From: a virus
Length of the DNA stretch: 22,606 bases
Virus record (IMG/VR): IMGVR_UViG_3300042894_008376
Coordinates: 1-22,606 of that record
Direction: 5' to 3' (one strand)
The notes beneath the pieces were generated by a model that ran no database searches, was not told the DNA's origin, and saw only the letters and a program-made list of their open reading frames with translations. A program made the position numbers and the translations under genes. Shown here piece after piece: positions 7,713 to 14,348 of this stretch; position 1 is the first letter of the stretch, and each line of letters begins with the position of its first letter.

Positions 7713-8080
7713 TCTTCTATTATCACACCTTTGATTGAAGAAGGCTCCATCAAGAATCGATCACGATGAATGTTGTCCCAATTAGGGACATGAATGCCGG
7801 GACCTGAAACAGTGACTCTGTCGCCTATATTAAAGCCATAATCTGATGACTTGAAGTTAGGACCTACAGAACGAACATAACCTTGCAAAGGAACTTTCAA
7901 ATCTGTTTTTTCATTAACAGCCAGACTTGTCCCAAGCATTTCCTGAGATGTCAAAAATTCAATAAGAACCTGTGAGCCAGTTGGCTTAACAGATTTGATT
8001 TTAGGAACTTTTGCTCCACTGCCAATAATGGTGGAATCATAAATTGAACCCATAGGTGTAAGAATCTTACTCTTCGACAT
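7709..8080 (-). CDS. GroES-like co-chaperonin
   Basis: A 123-residue protein. After a 30-residue extension, residues 31-122 follow the GroES pattern: VKPTGSQVLIEF for the first strand, a disordered loop at about 46-62 (MLGTSLAVNEKTDLKV) in place of the mobile loop that contacts GroEL, then LQGYVRSVGPN and FNIGDRVTVSG, and a final GVIIEE strand. Such proteins cap GroEL; T4 gp31 does this to enlarge the folding chamber for the capsid protein. This may play the same role, since no GroEL is encoded here. SD is GGGGA before the ATG. The gene ends by overlapping dnaJ. The N-terminal extension and altered loop are unlike bacterial GroES. The assignment rests on pattern, not alignment. Confidence 0.82.
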   Translation of the reverse strand: MSKSKILTPMGSIYDSTIIGSGAKVPKIKSVKPTGSQVLIEFLTSQEMLGTSLAVNEKTDLKVPLQGYVRSVGPNFKSSDYGFNIGDRVTVSGPGIHVPNWDNIHRDRFLMEPSSIKGVIIEE

Positions 8081-8104
8081 AATTATCCCCGTAAATTTAC
8101 AAAC

Positions 8105-8356
8105 TCAATGAGTTTGATTGATGATAAAACTTTCCGTTACTGTGAAAACATCAGAGTTAAAAATCTGATTTGTGTCCACAAAATTGGTACTCATGTTTAC
8201 ATTAGTATCTGGGATAGAAGTTTTCTTGTTTGTTAGAAAATTTACCAACAACTTGTGACAAGTACCTTCTTTCAGATCTAGGTAGCCATTCACAGATTGC
8301 TCATAAATCATATGTGCAAATTCAAGAAGTTCTTCTTTTGTTAAATTATAAAGCAT
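8105..8356 (-). CDS. Protein of unknown function, 83 residues
   Basis: A small protein beginning MLYNLTKEELLEFAHMIYEQ. The N-terminal half looks helical (residues 6-42) and the C-terminal half is polar, Asn/Thr-rich and probably flexible. GAGG lies about eight bases before the ATG. It lies between the 405-residue unknown and the GroES-like gene, probably in one transcript with them. No family is recognised. Confidence 0.7.
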   Translation of the reverse strand: MLYNLTKEELLEFAHMIYEQSVNGYLDLKEGTCHKLLVNFLTNKKTSIPDTNVNMSTNFVDTNQIFNSDVFTVTESFIINQTH

Positions 8357-8365
8357 TGCAAAACC

Positions 8366-9583
8366 TCAAGTCCAATAGCAAATAAAGAAACACTTACCAT
8401 CTTTTTCACCAACAATGATTGGATAAAAAAACTTTTTCTTAATGAATATCTTATCCAAATCCCTAGTGGCATCTTCTAAATTTTCATAATCTTGCAAAAT
8501 ACCATTTTCATTATTGAACATTTTATTTTTATAAGCAATTGTTGGAACAATTACTCCAAAATGATCAAATATTGGCTTATCGTTTGCTTCTGGAAACTTC
8601 TCCAACATATTAATTGTATGCATAACTTCAGGAGAAGCTATTTCTTTCAATTCATGAAATGGATAAACCTTTGGATCATAATGATAATTTGCGTCAACAA
8701 CCAAAGATGAATCAAAATAATAATCAGTAAAGAAAGAACGATTTATAGTTACTTGTGCTTCCACACGCATTACATGACCGCCTACCGACAATTGGTAAGA
8801 AGGATTAAATGAATATCCTAATGATTTTGCCAAAATTACTGCGGCACTGGTCATTGTTATACGGTTAAAACCATAATAAGCTTGTTCCATGTTTTCACGA
8901 AACAAATCAATACTTTTACATATTTCTGAAGCAAGACTATGACAGCCCAACTCCTGATAACGCTTCATTTTTCTCTCTGCTTGCTTTAATTCACGCAAGT
9001 AAGCCGCATCATAACGAATGAATTGTTTGAAATTATCAGGCTGAGAATTCCATGCTTCTTCGCCTTTCTTGTAAAAAGCTTGCAAATCAATGGTTTGCAT
9101 TTTTTTAGAAAATCTAATAGCTTCACGTTCATCAGAATTCAATATCATTCTTGCATAAGATTTATTGCAACTGATAGAATCAATTTTACGAACAATATTT
9201 TTGTCTAAAGATTCTTTAATAAGAAGCGATCCAAGAAGTGGAAAAATATGATTTAAATCATTGTTTTTAGCATATTCTGCCATAGCAAGAAACTGAACAC
9301 ATTGTTTTGAAAACTCTTGATCATCGGAAAAACTACCATCAAAAATTGAAACTAAATCTGGATGTGTCATGTCAAGAATACTGGCAAGATAACCCAATTT
9401 TTTACCAAAATGCCCAAATGCAAATTCAAGCAACTCTTGACTTGCATCATGAATTATTCTGAGAATAAGGGGAGGATTTGATGGAATAATTTTTTGTTGG
9501 TTATAATACAAACGACGATTAAACTCATTCTGAACATCAAAGACTTTACAATTGAGAATTTCGTTTTTCATGAAATTATCCAT
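8366..9583 (-). CDS. Protein of unknown function coupled to IF-3, 405 residues
   Basis: I chose the ATG at 9583 (MDNFMKNEIL), which overlaps the IF-3 stop as TGATG with AAGG four bases upstream. A start at 9607 would lie inside the IF-3 gene without an SD. The protein appears mostly alpha-helical through residue 230, with a charged stretch around LRELKQAERKMKRYQEL, then a mixed alpha/beta C-terminal third ending VGEKDGKCFFICYWT. No signal peptide, membrane helix or clear catalytic motif was found. Its tight coupling to IF-3 suggests the two are made together, but not that they share a function. It is the largest unassigned gene in the window. Confidence 0.85.
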   Translation of the reverse strand: MDNFMKNEILNCKVFDVQNEFNRRLYYNQQKIIPSNPPLILRIIHDASQELLEFAFGHFGKKLGYLASILDMTHPDLVSIFDGSFSDDQEFSKQCVQFLAMAEYAKNNDLNHIFPLLGSLLIKESLDKNIVRKIDSISCNKSYARMILNSDEREAIRFSKKMQTIDLQAFYKKGEEAWNSQPDNFKQFIRYDAAYLRELKQAERKMKRYQELGCHSLASEICKSIDLFRENMEQAYYGFNRITMTSAAVILAKSLGYSFNPSYQLSVGGHVMRVEAQVTINRSFFTDYYFDSSLVVDANYHYDPKVYPFHELKEIASPEVMHTINMLEKFPEANDKPIFDHFGVIVPTIAYKNKMFNNENGILQDYENLEDATRDLDKIFIKKKFFYPIIVGEKDGKCFFICYWT

Positions 9584-10137
9584 CAGGCCTTGGGCGTAAA
9601 AAAGCATATAATTCTATTGCCTTCCATAGTTGGTTGCTTTTCAACAATACCAAACTGCTCTACGAGTTCAACGATCTTTTTCATCACGCTAAAACCTTGC
9701 TCTTTATGGCCTAATTCACGATAACCTTTAAATTGAAGATTAAATTGAACTTTACATCCTTCTTCTAAAAACTTTTTGGCTTGATTGACTTTTGTTTCTA
9801 CATCATGATTGGCAATTGCAGGACGCAATCTAATTTCTTTTATTTGAGCCTGTGATTCTCTTTGTTTTTTAGCAGTTTCTTTTTTCTTTAAGTTTTGTTC
9901 GTATTTATAACGACCGTAATCCATTATTCTACAAACTGGTGGCTTTGCAGTTGAAGCGATTTCAACAAGATCAAGACCTTGATCCATTGCAATTTTTCTT
10001 GCCTGTTCTGTTGACATTATGCCAAGCTGTTCATCGTCATGGACAACTCTGACTTGTGGTACTCTTATCTGCCAATTAATTCTGTTTTGATCATCACGAC
10101 TTTCCTTGTTGAACTTATTTCCATTATTCATATTCAT
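9583..10137 (-). CDS. infC: Translation initiation factor IF-3
   Basis: A full-length IF-3 of 184 residues from the ATG at 10137 (MNMNNGNKFN), chosen over an upstream in-frame codon because the family begins close to the RINWQIRVPQVR segment. The N-domain (18-84) carries EQLGIMSTEQA and GLDLVEIASTAKPPVCRIMDYGRYKYEQ in two blocks. A Lys-rich linker follows (83-98), then the C-domain (98-182) with IKEIRLRPAIANHD and CKVQFNLQFKGYRE, which binds the 30S platform. IF-3 proofreads start-codon choice and keeps subunits apart. The phage copy could shift initiation toward phage mRNAs or dissociate host ribosomes. A TTGACA/17/TATTTT promoter lies just upstream. The SD is weak (AGG, ten bases). Confidence 0.97.
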   Translation of the reverse strand: MNMNNGNKFNKESRDDQNRINWQIRVPQVRVVHDDEQLGIMSTEQARKIAMDQGLDLVEIASTAKPPVCRIMDYGRYKYEQNLKKKETAKKQRESQAQIKEIRLRPAIANHDVETKVNQAKKFLEEGCKVQFNLQFKGYRELGHKEQGFSVMKKIVELVEQFGIVEKQPTMEGNRIICFFTPKA

Positions 10138-10178
10138 CGTTTGAAACCTGTTAGCCCCCACAAAAATAAACCTATAGA

Positions 10179-10207
10179 AAAATACTACCAATAATAAGCC
10201 GTGTCAA
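10179..10207 (-). promoter_or_regulatory. Sigma70-like promoter for infC
   Basis: On the minus strand TTGACA (10207-10202) is followed after exactly 17 bases by TATTTT (10184-10179). The -35 is a full consensus match and the -10 matches four of six. Transcription would start near 10172, giving a leader of about 35 bases before the infC ATG. It overlaps the end of the upstream gene, so it would give infC and its followers a separate, host-polymerase-read promoter. Confidence 0.5.
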
Positions 10208-11028
10208 TCATCAATTGTAATTGAATCAACTATTTTAATATAAAAACCTTCTGAATCAACTGGGAACCTTCTAACCCATTCTATCGCCGCATCCATTCCA
10301 CAAGAGAAATTTGATGGTATTAAACTCGAATCAGTAAAACTTGGAACAATATCATCTGGCAATAAATTACTTGGAATTTGATTGCTTGGCACAGTTGACT
10401 GTATCGCTAACATTGGAGCAACAACCATTTTCAACAACTTAAATTCCAAATAATAACATCCGGGCAAACAAGTATCACCAGACGACCACTCATAAACAAA
10501 ATAACTGTTGACCAAAACATCTTTTGAAGTAGTGCCATCGATATTAATTATATCTTGATAAACCATTTCACTTGTTGCTACAGCATTAGAAAATTTTATG
10601 ATTCTTACAATTGTGCCACGTTTCCAAGTTTGAATAGGCGTTCCATGATAGCCTCGCTGCACATTAATCAATTTATTCACTTCATCAAAACCAAGAACCA
10701 ACATTTTTTCAGGCAATCTAGCCTGATTCATAATAATAACATCACCAACCATAATCTGACCAAATCCAATGTTATCAGCAAAGCCAATAACAGTGTCGTC
10801 CTGATCTAGGTTAACTTTGATCTTGCCCTTGGCCCACATAGTGGCTTCTAAGACAAGATCAGTTAAATCCAAAGGACCATCACAATCTTCTATTTTAACC
10901 TTAAATGCTGGCTTAGTATCGTGTCTACGAATAGTAAAATCTGGGCATAACCCACCAATACATCCATATTCGTCTGGACAGCCAGAAGGAGGAGAACTAC
11001 AACCGATTCCTGTAGATGAACATGCCAT
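10204..11028 (-). CDS. Possible baseplate or tail structural protein with Cys-rich N-terminus
   Basis: A 274-residue protein. Residues 1-30 hold seven of the cysteines (C3, C10, C17, C23, C28 and neighbours) in a Ser/Gly/Pro-rich stretch. FTIRRHDTKPAFKVKIEDC then PLDLTDLVLEATMW resembles the N-terminal pattern of phage baseplate upper-protein domains, in which a D-T-x-P and a D-L-T are conserved. The middle has a beta-rich region (GFDEVNKLINVQRGYHGTP) typical of phage neck or baseplate proteins. The ATG at 11028 has no SD; the upstream gene stops four bases before it inside CATAAATAA, so start may depend on coupling. The structural role is inferred. No enzymatic motif is visible. Confidence 0.75.
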   Translation of the reverse strand: MACSSTGIGCSSPPSGCPDEYGCIGGLCPDFTIRRHDTKPAFKVKIEDCDGPLDLTDLVLEATMWAKGKIKVNLDQDDTVIGFADNIGFGQIMVGDVIIMNQARLPEKMLVLGFDEVNKLINVQRGYHGTPIQTWKRGTIVRIIKFSNAVATSEMVYQDIINIDGTTSKDVLVNSYFVYEWSSGDTCLPGCYYLEFKLLKMVVAPMLAIQSTVPSNQIPSNLLPDDIVPSFTDSSLIPSNFSCGMDAAIEWVRRFPVDSEGFYIKIVDSITIDD

Positions 11029-11032
11029 AAAA

Positions 11033-11485
11033 TTATTTATGTTCTAAACACATAAAATAATCTCTAATCCAATTCAAATTACACTTATATTCTTCGATAT
11101 CAATAAAAACAGACTTTATTGCCTCTACTGAACGTGAATCTATATCGCATTTTGGATAATAATATATTTTTTTAAATCCAGAGTTTGCGATAATTGTCAA
11201 AACTGCCTCATATGTTGGCGGACTTGTCGAATATATGGTTCCATCAATTAATTCCGATTTATTATTCAAAACTGCATTGATTTCACTTGGAATTACAACA
11301 GAATTTTGCGAAGAAGAAATATAAGGAGGCGACTCTAAACCATAAGAAGTCATTTTACCAGATGCATCAATAATCAAACTAGCATTTCCTGTGCGTGATT
11401 TAATGGCATACATGAAAGCCATTCCCATCCAATAGTCATGACTTTCAATCTGTGACCAATATTTTTTCTTTTTAATTTGACTCAT
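11033..11485 (-). CDS. dCMP/cytidine-deaminase-fold protein without zinc ligands
   Basis: This 150-residue protein follows the dCMP deaminase pattern: a first helix (SHDYWMGMAFMYAIKS), then KSRTGNASLIIDASGKMTSYGLESPP in the place of S-x-x-x-x-x-V-G-A-V-I-V-x-x-x-x-I-I-S-x-G-Y-N-G-x-P, then EINAVL, then GTIYSTSPPTYEAV and IIANSGFKKIYYYP. In active enzymes the zinc is held by the His of HAE and the two Cys of PCxxC. Here HAE is P66-S67-E68 and the later segment has no Cys or His between residues 85 and 105. Only the catalytic-type Glu remains. It therefore seems unable to deaminate. It is coupled by TGATG to the upstream gene. A regulatory or structural role is inferred. Confidence 0.7.
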   Translation of the reverse strand: MSQIKKKKYWSQIESHDYWMGMAFMYAIKSRTGNASLIIDASGKMTSYGLESPPYISSSQNSVVIPSEINAVLNNKSELIDGTIYSTSPPTYEAVLTIIANSGFKKIYYYPKCDIDSRSVEAIKSVFIDIEEYKCNLNWIRDYFMCLEHK

Positions 11486-11931
11486 CAGTTGGGACTGACC
11501 ATTTGTACATAATTAATGATATAATCGTCAGATTTAAAATGATTCTTAAAGTTTCTCAAATCTTTTTTTTGCGAATCAGTAAGATTCTTTTTAATGACAG
11601 ATTCAGGAATCGGTATATTTGTCTTCCAATATTGACTACTTTTAGACTTAATGACAAAAGAAAATGGAATAACCCCTAAATGTAAAAAATCTGAACACTC
11701 AATAAAATAACAATCTGATTGTGCATCATAAACATATCCCTCAATGGGAATGCCTTTTTTACAGCTAATCCTATTAATGAAATTTTTATTTGAATCTTTA
11801 TTTGTAGCAACAACAATGATATATGTTTCTAGCAATTCTTTCAAAACATAAACACCATTATGTACTTCCTTCAAAATTTTAACTTGCTGCGCTTTAACCA
11901 AAGAATCATTTGTATCAATAAATTCGCTCAT
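11485..11931 (-). CDS. Protein of unknown function, 148 residues
   Basis: A protein beginning MSEFIDTNDSLVKAQQVKIL with a beta-rich middle (GVYVLKELLETYIIVVATN; GYVYDAQSDCYFIECSDF) and a basic helical end (KKNLTDSQKKDLRNFKNHF). No family is recognised. It is first after an extended -10 promoter (TGCTATAAT) about 22 bases upstream of its ATG, with GGGG as a poor SD, and it ends TGATG into the deaminase-fold gene. The two were probably made together. Confidence 0.72.
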   Translation of the reverse strand: MSEFIDTNDSLVKAQQVKILKEVHNGVYVLKELLETYIIVVATNKDSNKNFINRISCKKGIPIEGYVYDAQSDCYFIECSDFLHLGVIPFSFVIKSKSSQYWKTNIPIPESVIKKNLTDSQKKDLRNFKNHFKSDDYIINYVQMVSPN

Positions 11932-11952
11932 GACTACACCCCACTATAATTT

Positions 11953-11981
11953 ATTATAGCAAATTTACAGCCATCAATCTA
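11953..11981 (-). promoter_or_regulatory. Extended -10 sigma70-like promoter
   Basis: TGCTATAAT (11961-11953 on the minus strand) is a perfect extended -10 box. A poor -35 (TAGATT, three of six) lies 17 bases further upstream. Transcription would begin near 11946, leading into the gene starting at 11931. The -10 lies in a perfect 7-bp palindrome (11944-11959, CTATAAT-TT-ATTATAG), which might also be a protein-binding site. Confidence 0.5.
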
Positions 11982-12509
11982 TTTTTTATCTTTAGGAATC
12001 CTATCTTTGCGTCTTTGACTCTTAATTTGCTTGAGTGAATCATCTGATTCTTCAGGCTCATTTCGAGAGAGATCTTTACGTCTTTGACTCTTAATGTTCC
12101 TAAATTTTTCAGGAACATCTGATTCTTCAGGCTCATTTCGAGAGCCATCTTTGCGTCTTTGACTCTTAATGTTCCTAAATTTGTCAGAAGCATCTGACTT
12201 TTTCTTTGCTTCTTCTGATTCTTCTGATTCTTCATCATTCTTTAATTTTTTAATTATTTTTTCTTTTTTCTTTTTCTCTTCGTCTTCTTTTTTCTTTTTC
12301 TCTTCGTCTTCTTTTTTCTTTTTAGCCAATTTAGCAAACCGTTCAGCAGCCTGTTTTCTAGATTTTTTCAAATCCTCTAAATCCTTAGCCAGTAATTCAA
12401 CAGATTTCAGCCAACGCTCAATATCATGATGTGGAATGGGAGCATGACGAGGCTTACCCTTTTTACGGGCCTCGTTAAGTTCATCCATCCATTCCATAAA
12501 CAAAATCAT
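11979..12509 (-). CDS. Lys/Glu-rich repeat protein, probable coiled coil
   Basis: A 176-residue protein. Residues of about 1-60 are helical. Residues of about 60-95 are a highly charged Lys/Glu stretch with the unit KKEDEEKKKK present twice, likely coiled coil. The C-terminal third has three imperfect repeats of 23-25 residues sharing I-K-S-Q-R-R-K-D, separated by acidic S-R-N-E-P-E-E-S. Start is the ATG at 12509, overlapping the upstream stop (ATGA) with AAGG seven bases away. Composition suggests nucleic-acid binding or a virion scaffold. No family is recognised. A 94-residue ORF in another frame over the repeats is an artefact. Confidence 0.75.
   Translation of the reverse strand: MILFMEWMDELNEARKKGKPRHAPIPHHDIERWLKSVELLAKDLEDLKKSRKQAAERFAKLAKKKKEDEEKKKKEDEEKKKKEKIIKKLKNDEESEESEEAKKKSDASDKFRNIKSQRRKDGSRNEPEESDVPEKFRNIKSQRRKDLSRNEPEESDDSLKQIKSQRRKDRIPKDKK
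12011..12190 (-). repeat. Three imperfect direct repeats inside the Lys/Glu-rich gene
   Basis: GTCTTTGACTCTTAAT recurs at 12011, 12080 and 12155, giving periods of 69 and 75 bases. Both are multiples of three and encode the IKSQRRKD units. The copies at 12080 and 12155 share more flanking sequence than the first. Unequal copy drift is likely. Confidence 0.9.
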
Positions 12510-12736
12510 CTACTGCCTTTTTTCTTTTTACGCTTCTTCTTCTTTTTCTTTGGATGATCAGGCGTCCCAAATTCTTCAATCGCCTTTTTTACAAATTCAG
12601 GGTTAGGAGTAGACCGTGACATTGCTACGCCAGCAGACATGGGATAGTTACCCATCATTATCCCTGCCCTAAGACGAGTCGTGGGACTAGCCTCTGAGAT
12701 TTTTTTGCGCCAGTCTTTAAATGATAAAAGTGCCAT
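12506..12736 (-). CDS. Small Lys-tailed protein with prohead-leader-like N-terminus
   Basis: A 76-residue protein. The start MALLSFKDWRKKISEASPTTR has an F-x-x-W/F-x-x-x-I-x-E-A pattern. I-S-E then A matches the (L/I)-x-E cleavage site of T4-type prohead proteases, and F-K-D-W resembles the capsid-targeting leader. The last 20 residues are almost all Lys and Arg (KKKKKKRKKKKGSR), ideal for binding DNA. It could be an internal head or DNA-condensing protein; this is inference. The ATG follows the upstream stop by three bases, with no SD and CTAAATAG directly before it. Confidence 0.75.
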   Translation of the reverse strand: MALLSFKDWRKKISEASPTTRLRAGIMMGNYPMSAGVAMSRSTPNPEFVKKAIEEFGTPDHPKKKKKKRKKKKGSR

Positions 12737-12739
12737 GTA

Positions 12740-13054
12740 CTATTTAGAACTTTTTTTACTAAATTTTAATTTTCCTTTTTCAATATCAACTAAACCAGCC
12801 ATATCCATATTGGCACGAGCTTCTTTATGAGCTTTTTCAATTGTAATTAATTTTTCATGTAAAACCTTCAACCATCGCATTTGAACTACATTTCCCGTGT
12901 GATCAGTGAAGTTTTTATAGTCTCCAAAAACAAAAAAATATTTAAGAAAAGCCTCCTGAATTGGCGTGTCAAAATAATTCAGGAGGTACTTTTTTTCTTT
13001 AGGCAGTTCATAAAAATCAAACTGCCTTCCCAACAAAAATAAATCACGACTCAA
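12740..13054 (-). CDS. Protein of unknown function, 104 residues (TTG start)
   Basis: The frame opens at a TTG at 13054 that overlaps the upstream stop (TTGA), with AAGG about nine bases before it; the only later Met codons lie past residue 55. The protein begins MSRDLFLLGRQFDFYELP and looks helical, with an aromatic-rich stretch (FLKYFFVFGDYKNF) and a Lys-rich end. No family is recognised. A perfect 11-bp inverted repeat lies within the coding sequence (12952-12986). Confidence 0.7.
   Translation of the reverse strand: MSRDLFLLGRQFDFYELPKEKKYLLNYFDTPIQEAFLKYFFVFGDYKNFTDHTGNVVQMRWLKVLHEKLITIEKAHKEARANMDMAGLVDIEKGKLKFSKKSSK
12952..12986. repeat. Perfect 11-bp inverted repeat inside a coding region
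   Basis: CCTCCTGAATT (12952-12962) and AATTCAGGAGG (12976-12986) are perfect reverse complements around a 13-base loop. A T-tract (ACTTTTTTTC) follows on the plus strand, so it could end antisense transcription. On both strands an AGGAGG lies in the right-hand arm, but no start codon follows closely. Confidence 0.75.
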
Positions 13055-13482
13055 AAATCAACACCTTCAATAAGTTCTAAATAAACACATAAAATACCAC
13101 CAGCAAATTCTTTCGGAATTCTAGCATTACCAATATTAACTAGAACTTCTTTGATCAACTCACTATCACGACTAACCTTTTGATTTATATCATTTGCCAT
13201 TTCTGGATATGTCATTGCTAAAGCTTTTATAGAATGATCTATGCCATCACAAACAGTATAGTTCAAAATCATTGAAATTCTTTTTTCATTGTGCAAAAAC
13301 TTATTCGGTATTTTTCCACCAATATGTAAAGATTTATCCTTGAAAAATTGCTCGACATACTGCTTCGCTAATGACTTAGCATTGCACTTAAATTCACTAA
13401 CAATCTTATCGTTTTCATTTAACGAAAGATCGTCGTTCTCAAAATCATCGAAATCTAATGACCCAACATCCTTGTAATCCAT
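13051..13482 (-). CDS. Protein of unknown function, 143 residues
   Basis: The protein has an acidic N-terminus (MDYKDVGSLDFDDFENDDLSLNE in short form) followed by a helical domain (CNAKSLAKQYVEQFF... KALAMTYPEMANDINQK) and hydrophobic end (GGILCVYLELIEG). No motif was recognised. The ATG at 13482 has GGAGG ten bases upstream. It is the first gene of the leftward block toward 10204, divergent from the lipoprotein gene at 13569, so a promoter probably lies in the 86-base gap. Confidence 0.75.
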   Translation of the reverse strand: MDYKDVGSLDFDDFENDDLSLNENDKIVSEFKCNAKSLAKQYVEQFFKDKSLHIGGKIPNKFLHNEKRISMILNYTVCDGIDHSIKALAMTYPEMANDINQKVSRDSELIKEVLVNIGNARIPKEFAGGILCVYLELIEGVDF

Positions 13483-13568
13483 AACGCCAAATCCCTCCAG
13501 CGATTGAACAAGACCGTACTAGCATATGTGGAAAACAGTAAATTGTAAATAGATAGAAAGGAGGAATC

Positions 13569-14069
13569 ATGTCAAAATTTTTAATCATCATAATTACTTC
13601 AATCTCGATAAGCTTGGCAGGATGCGCTAACTTCAACCCAAGAAACAATCCAAAAATTGAAAATAAAAGTGGTAAAATAGAGGATATACGAACTAATCAA
13701 AATGGGCTAATGCTGGAACTTGCTAAAATTAGGCAAGATATAACTGCTCAAAACAGTAAACTGAAAGAGATACAAAGCGGCCTAGTCAACATAAATGCCG
13801 CAGTTTCACGCAATGAGAATACTGGCATTCAAATCATTCAAGGAGATGGGGCATTGATATTTGTTTTCGCCATCATCGTCATAGCTATGTTTTTGTTTTA
13901 CTACCGTGATCGAGCAATCAAAAGCGAAAAAACAACCGAAGTTATGGCAATAGAAATTGCTAGATTCAACAATGCCACACTTAATGAAAGTATATTTAAA
14001 AGTGCCATAAAAATCAATCAAGGGAAAAATGTTTACGATCTAATTAAAAAAAGAATTGAAGAAATTTAA
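13569..14069 (+). CDS. Lipoprotein with coiled coil and second membrane segment
   Basis: A 166-residue protein. The signal peptide (MSKFLIIIITSISISLAGC) ends in the lipobox L-A-G-C, so C19 should be lipidated after cleavage. Residues of about 35-85 are a likely coiled coil (SGKIEDIRTNQNGLMLELAK). A transmembrane helix follows at 95-112 (ALIFVFAIIVIAMFLFYY), then a basic cytoplasmic tail. Having both a lipid anchor and a membrane helix suggests it spans the envelope. The SD AAAGGAGG is the best in the window. Phage lipoproteins can act in lysis or superinfection exclusion; which applies is not known. Confidence 0.85.
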   Translation: MSKFLIIIITSISISLAGCANFNPRNNPKIENKSGKIEDIRTNQNGLMLELAKIRQDITAQNSKLKEIQSGLVNINAAVSRNENTGIQIIQGDGALIFVFAIIVIAMFLFYYRDRAIKSEKTTEVMAIEIARFNNATLNESIFKSAIKINQGKNVYDLIKKRIEEI

Positions 14070-14344
14070 TTCTTCTGATCATAACCCTGCTGCAAATATC
14101 GCAACATAGGATAACCAGAGCAATTGTCTCCTAAAGGCAAATTGTCTTGAATGATAGATTTCCCTTTGGCTTTTAAATTATCGACATATATGTCTATTTC
14201 TCTATCAATCTTTTGTCCCTTAACAGATAACTTTAAACAATAAAATTTTGACCTGTCGCTTTCATCTTGACACAAATAACGACATTTCCTATAAGTTAAA
14301 TCATTTGACAAGCAAACATCATTTATTTGTTTTAAACTCAACAT
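14066..14344 (-). CDS. Protein of unknown function, 92 residues
   Basis: A small protein with five cysteines (C11, C21, C25, C36 and C75 region) in YRKCRYLCQDE and FYCLKL, which may bind metal but show no CxxC pair. It ends QQGYDQKN. The ATG has GGAG nine bases upstream, overlapping the deformylase end. It overlaps the convergent lipoprotein gene by four bases. No family is recognised. Confidence 0.72.
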   Translation of the reverse strand: MLSLKQINDVCLSNDLTYRKCRYLCQDESDRSKFYCLKLSVKGQKIDREIDIYVDNLKAKGKSIIQDNLPLGDNCSGYPMLRYLQQGYDQKN

Positions 14345-14348
14345 TTTG

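Noticed and set aside
10138-10203. A tRNA or leader-peptide gene ahead of infC
   Set aside because: No cloverleaf and no short ORF with SD were seen; the gap is explained by the promoter and leader.
11944-11959. A plus-strand TATAAT box in the palindrome
   Set aside because: No plus-strand gene lies downstream, so it is explained as the mirror of the minus-strand extended -10.
11954-12238. A 94-residue minus-strand ORF in a different frame over the IKSQRRKD repeats
   Set aside because: It is kept open by the same DNA repeats, has no SD, and lies wholly within the better-supported 176-residue gene with coupled start.
12169-12429. An 86-residue plus-strand ORF rich in Phe and Ser
   Set aside because: It is the antisense of the Lys/Glu-rich stretch; its Phe/Ser runs come from AAA/GAA codons read backward.
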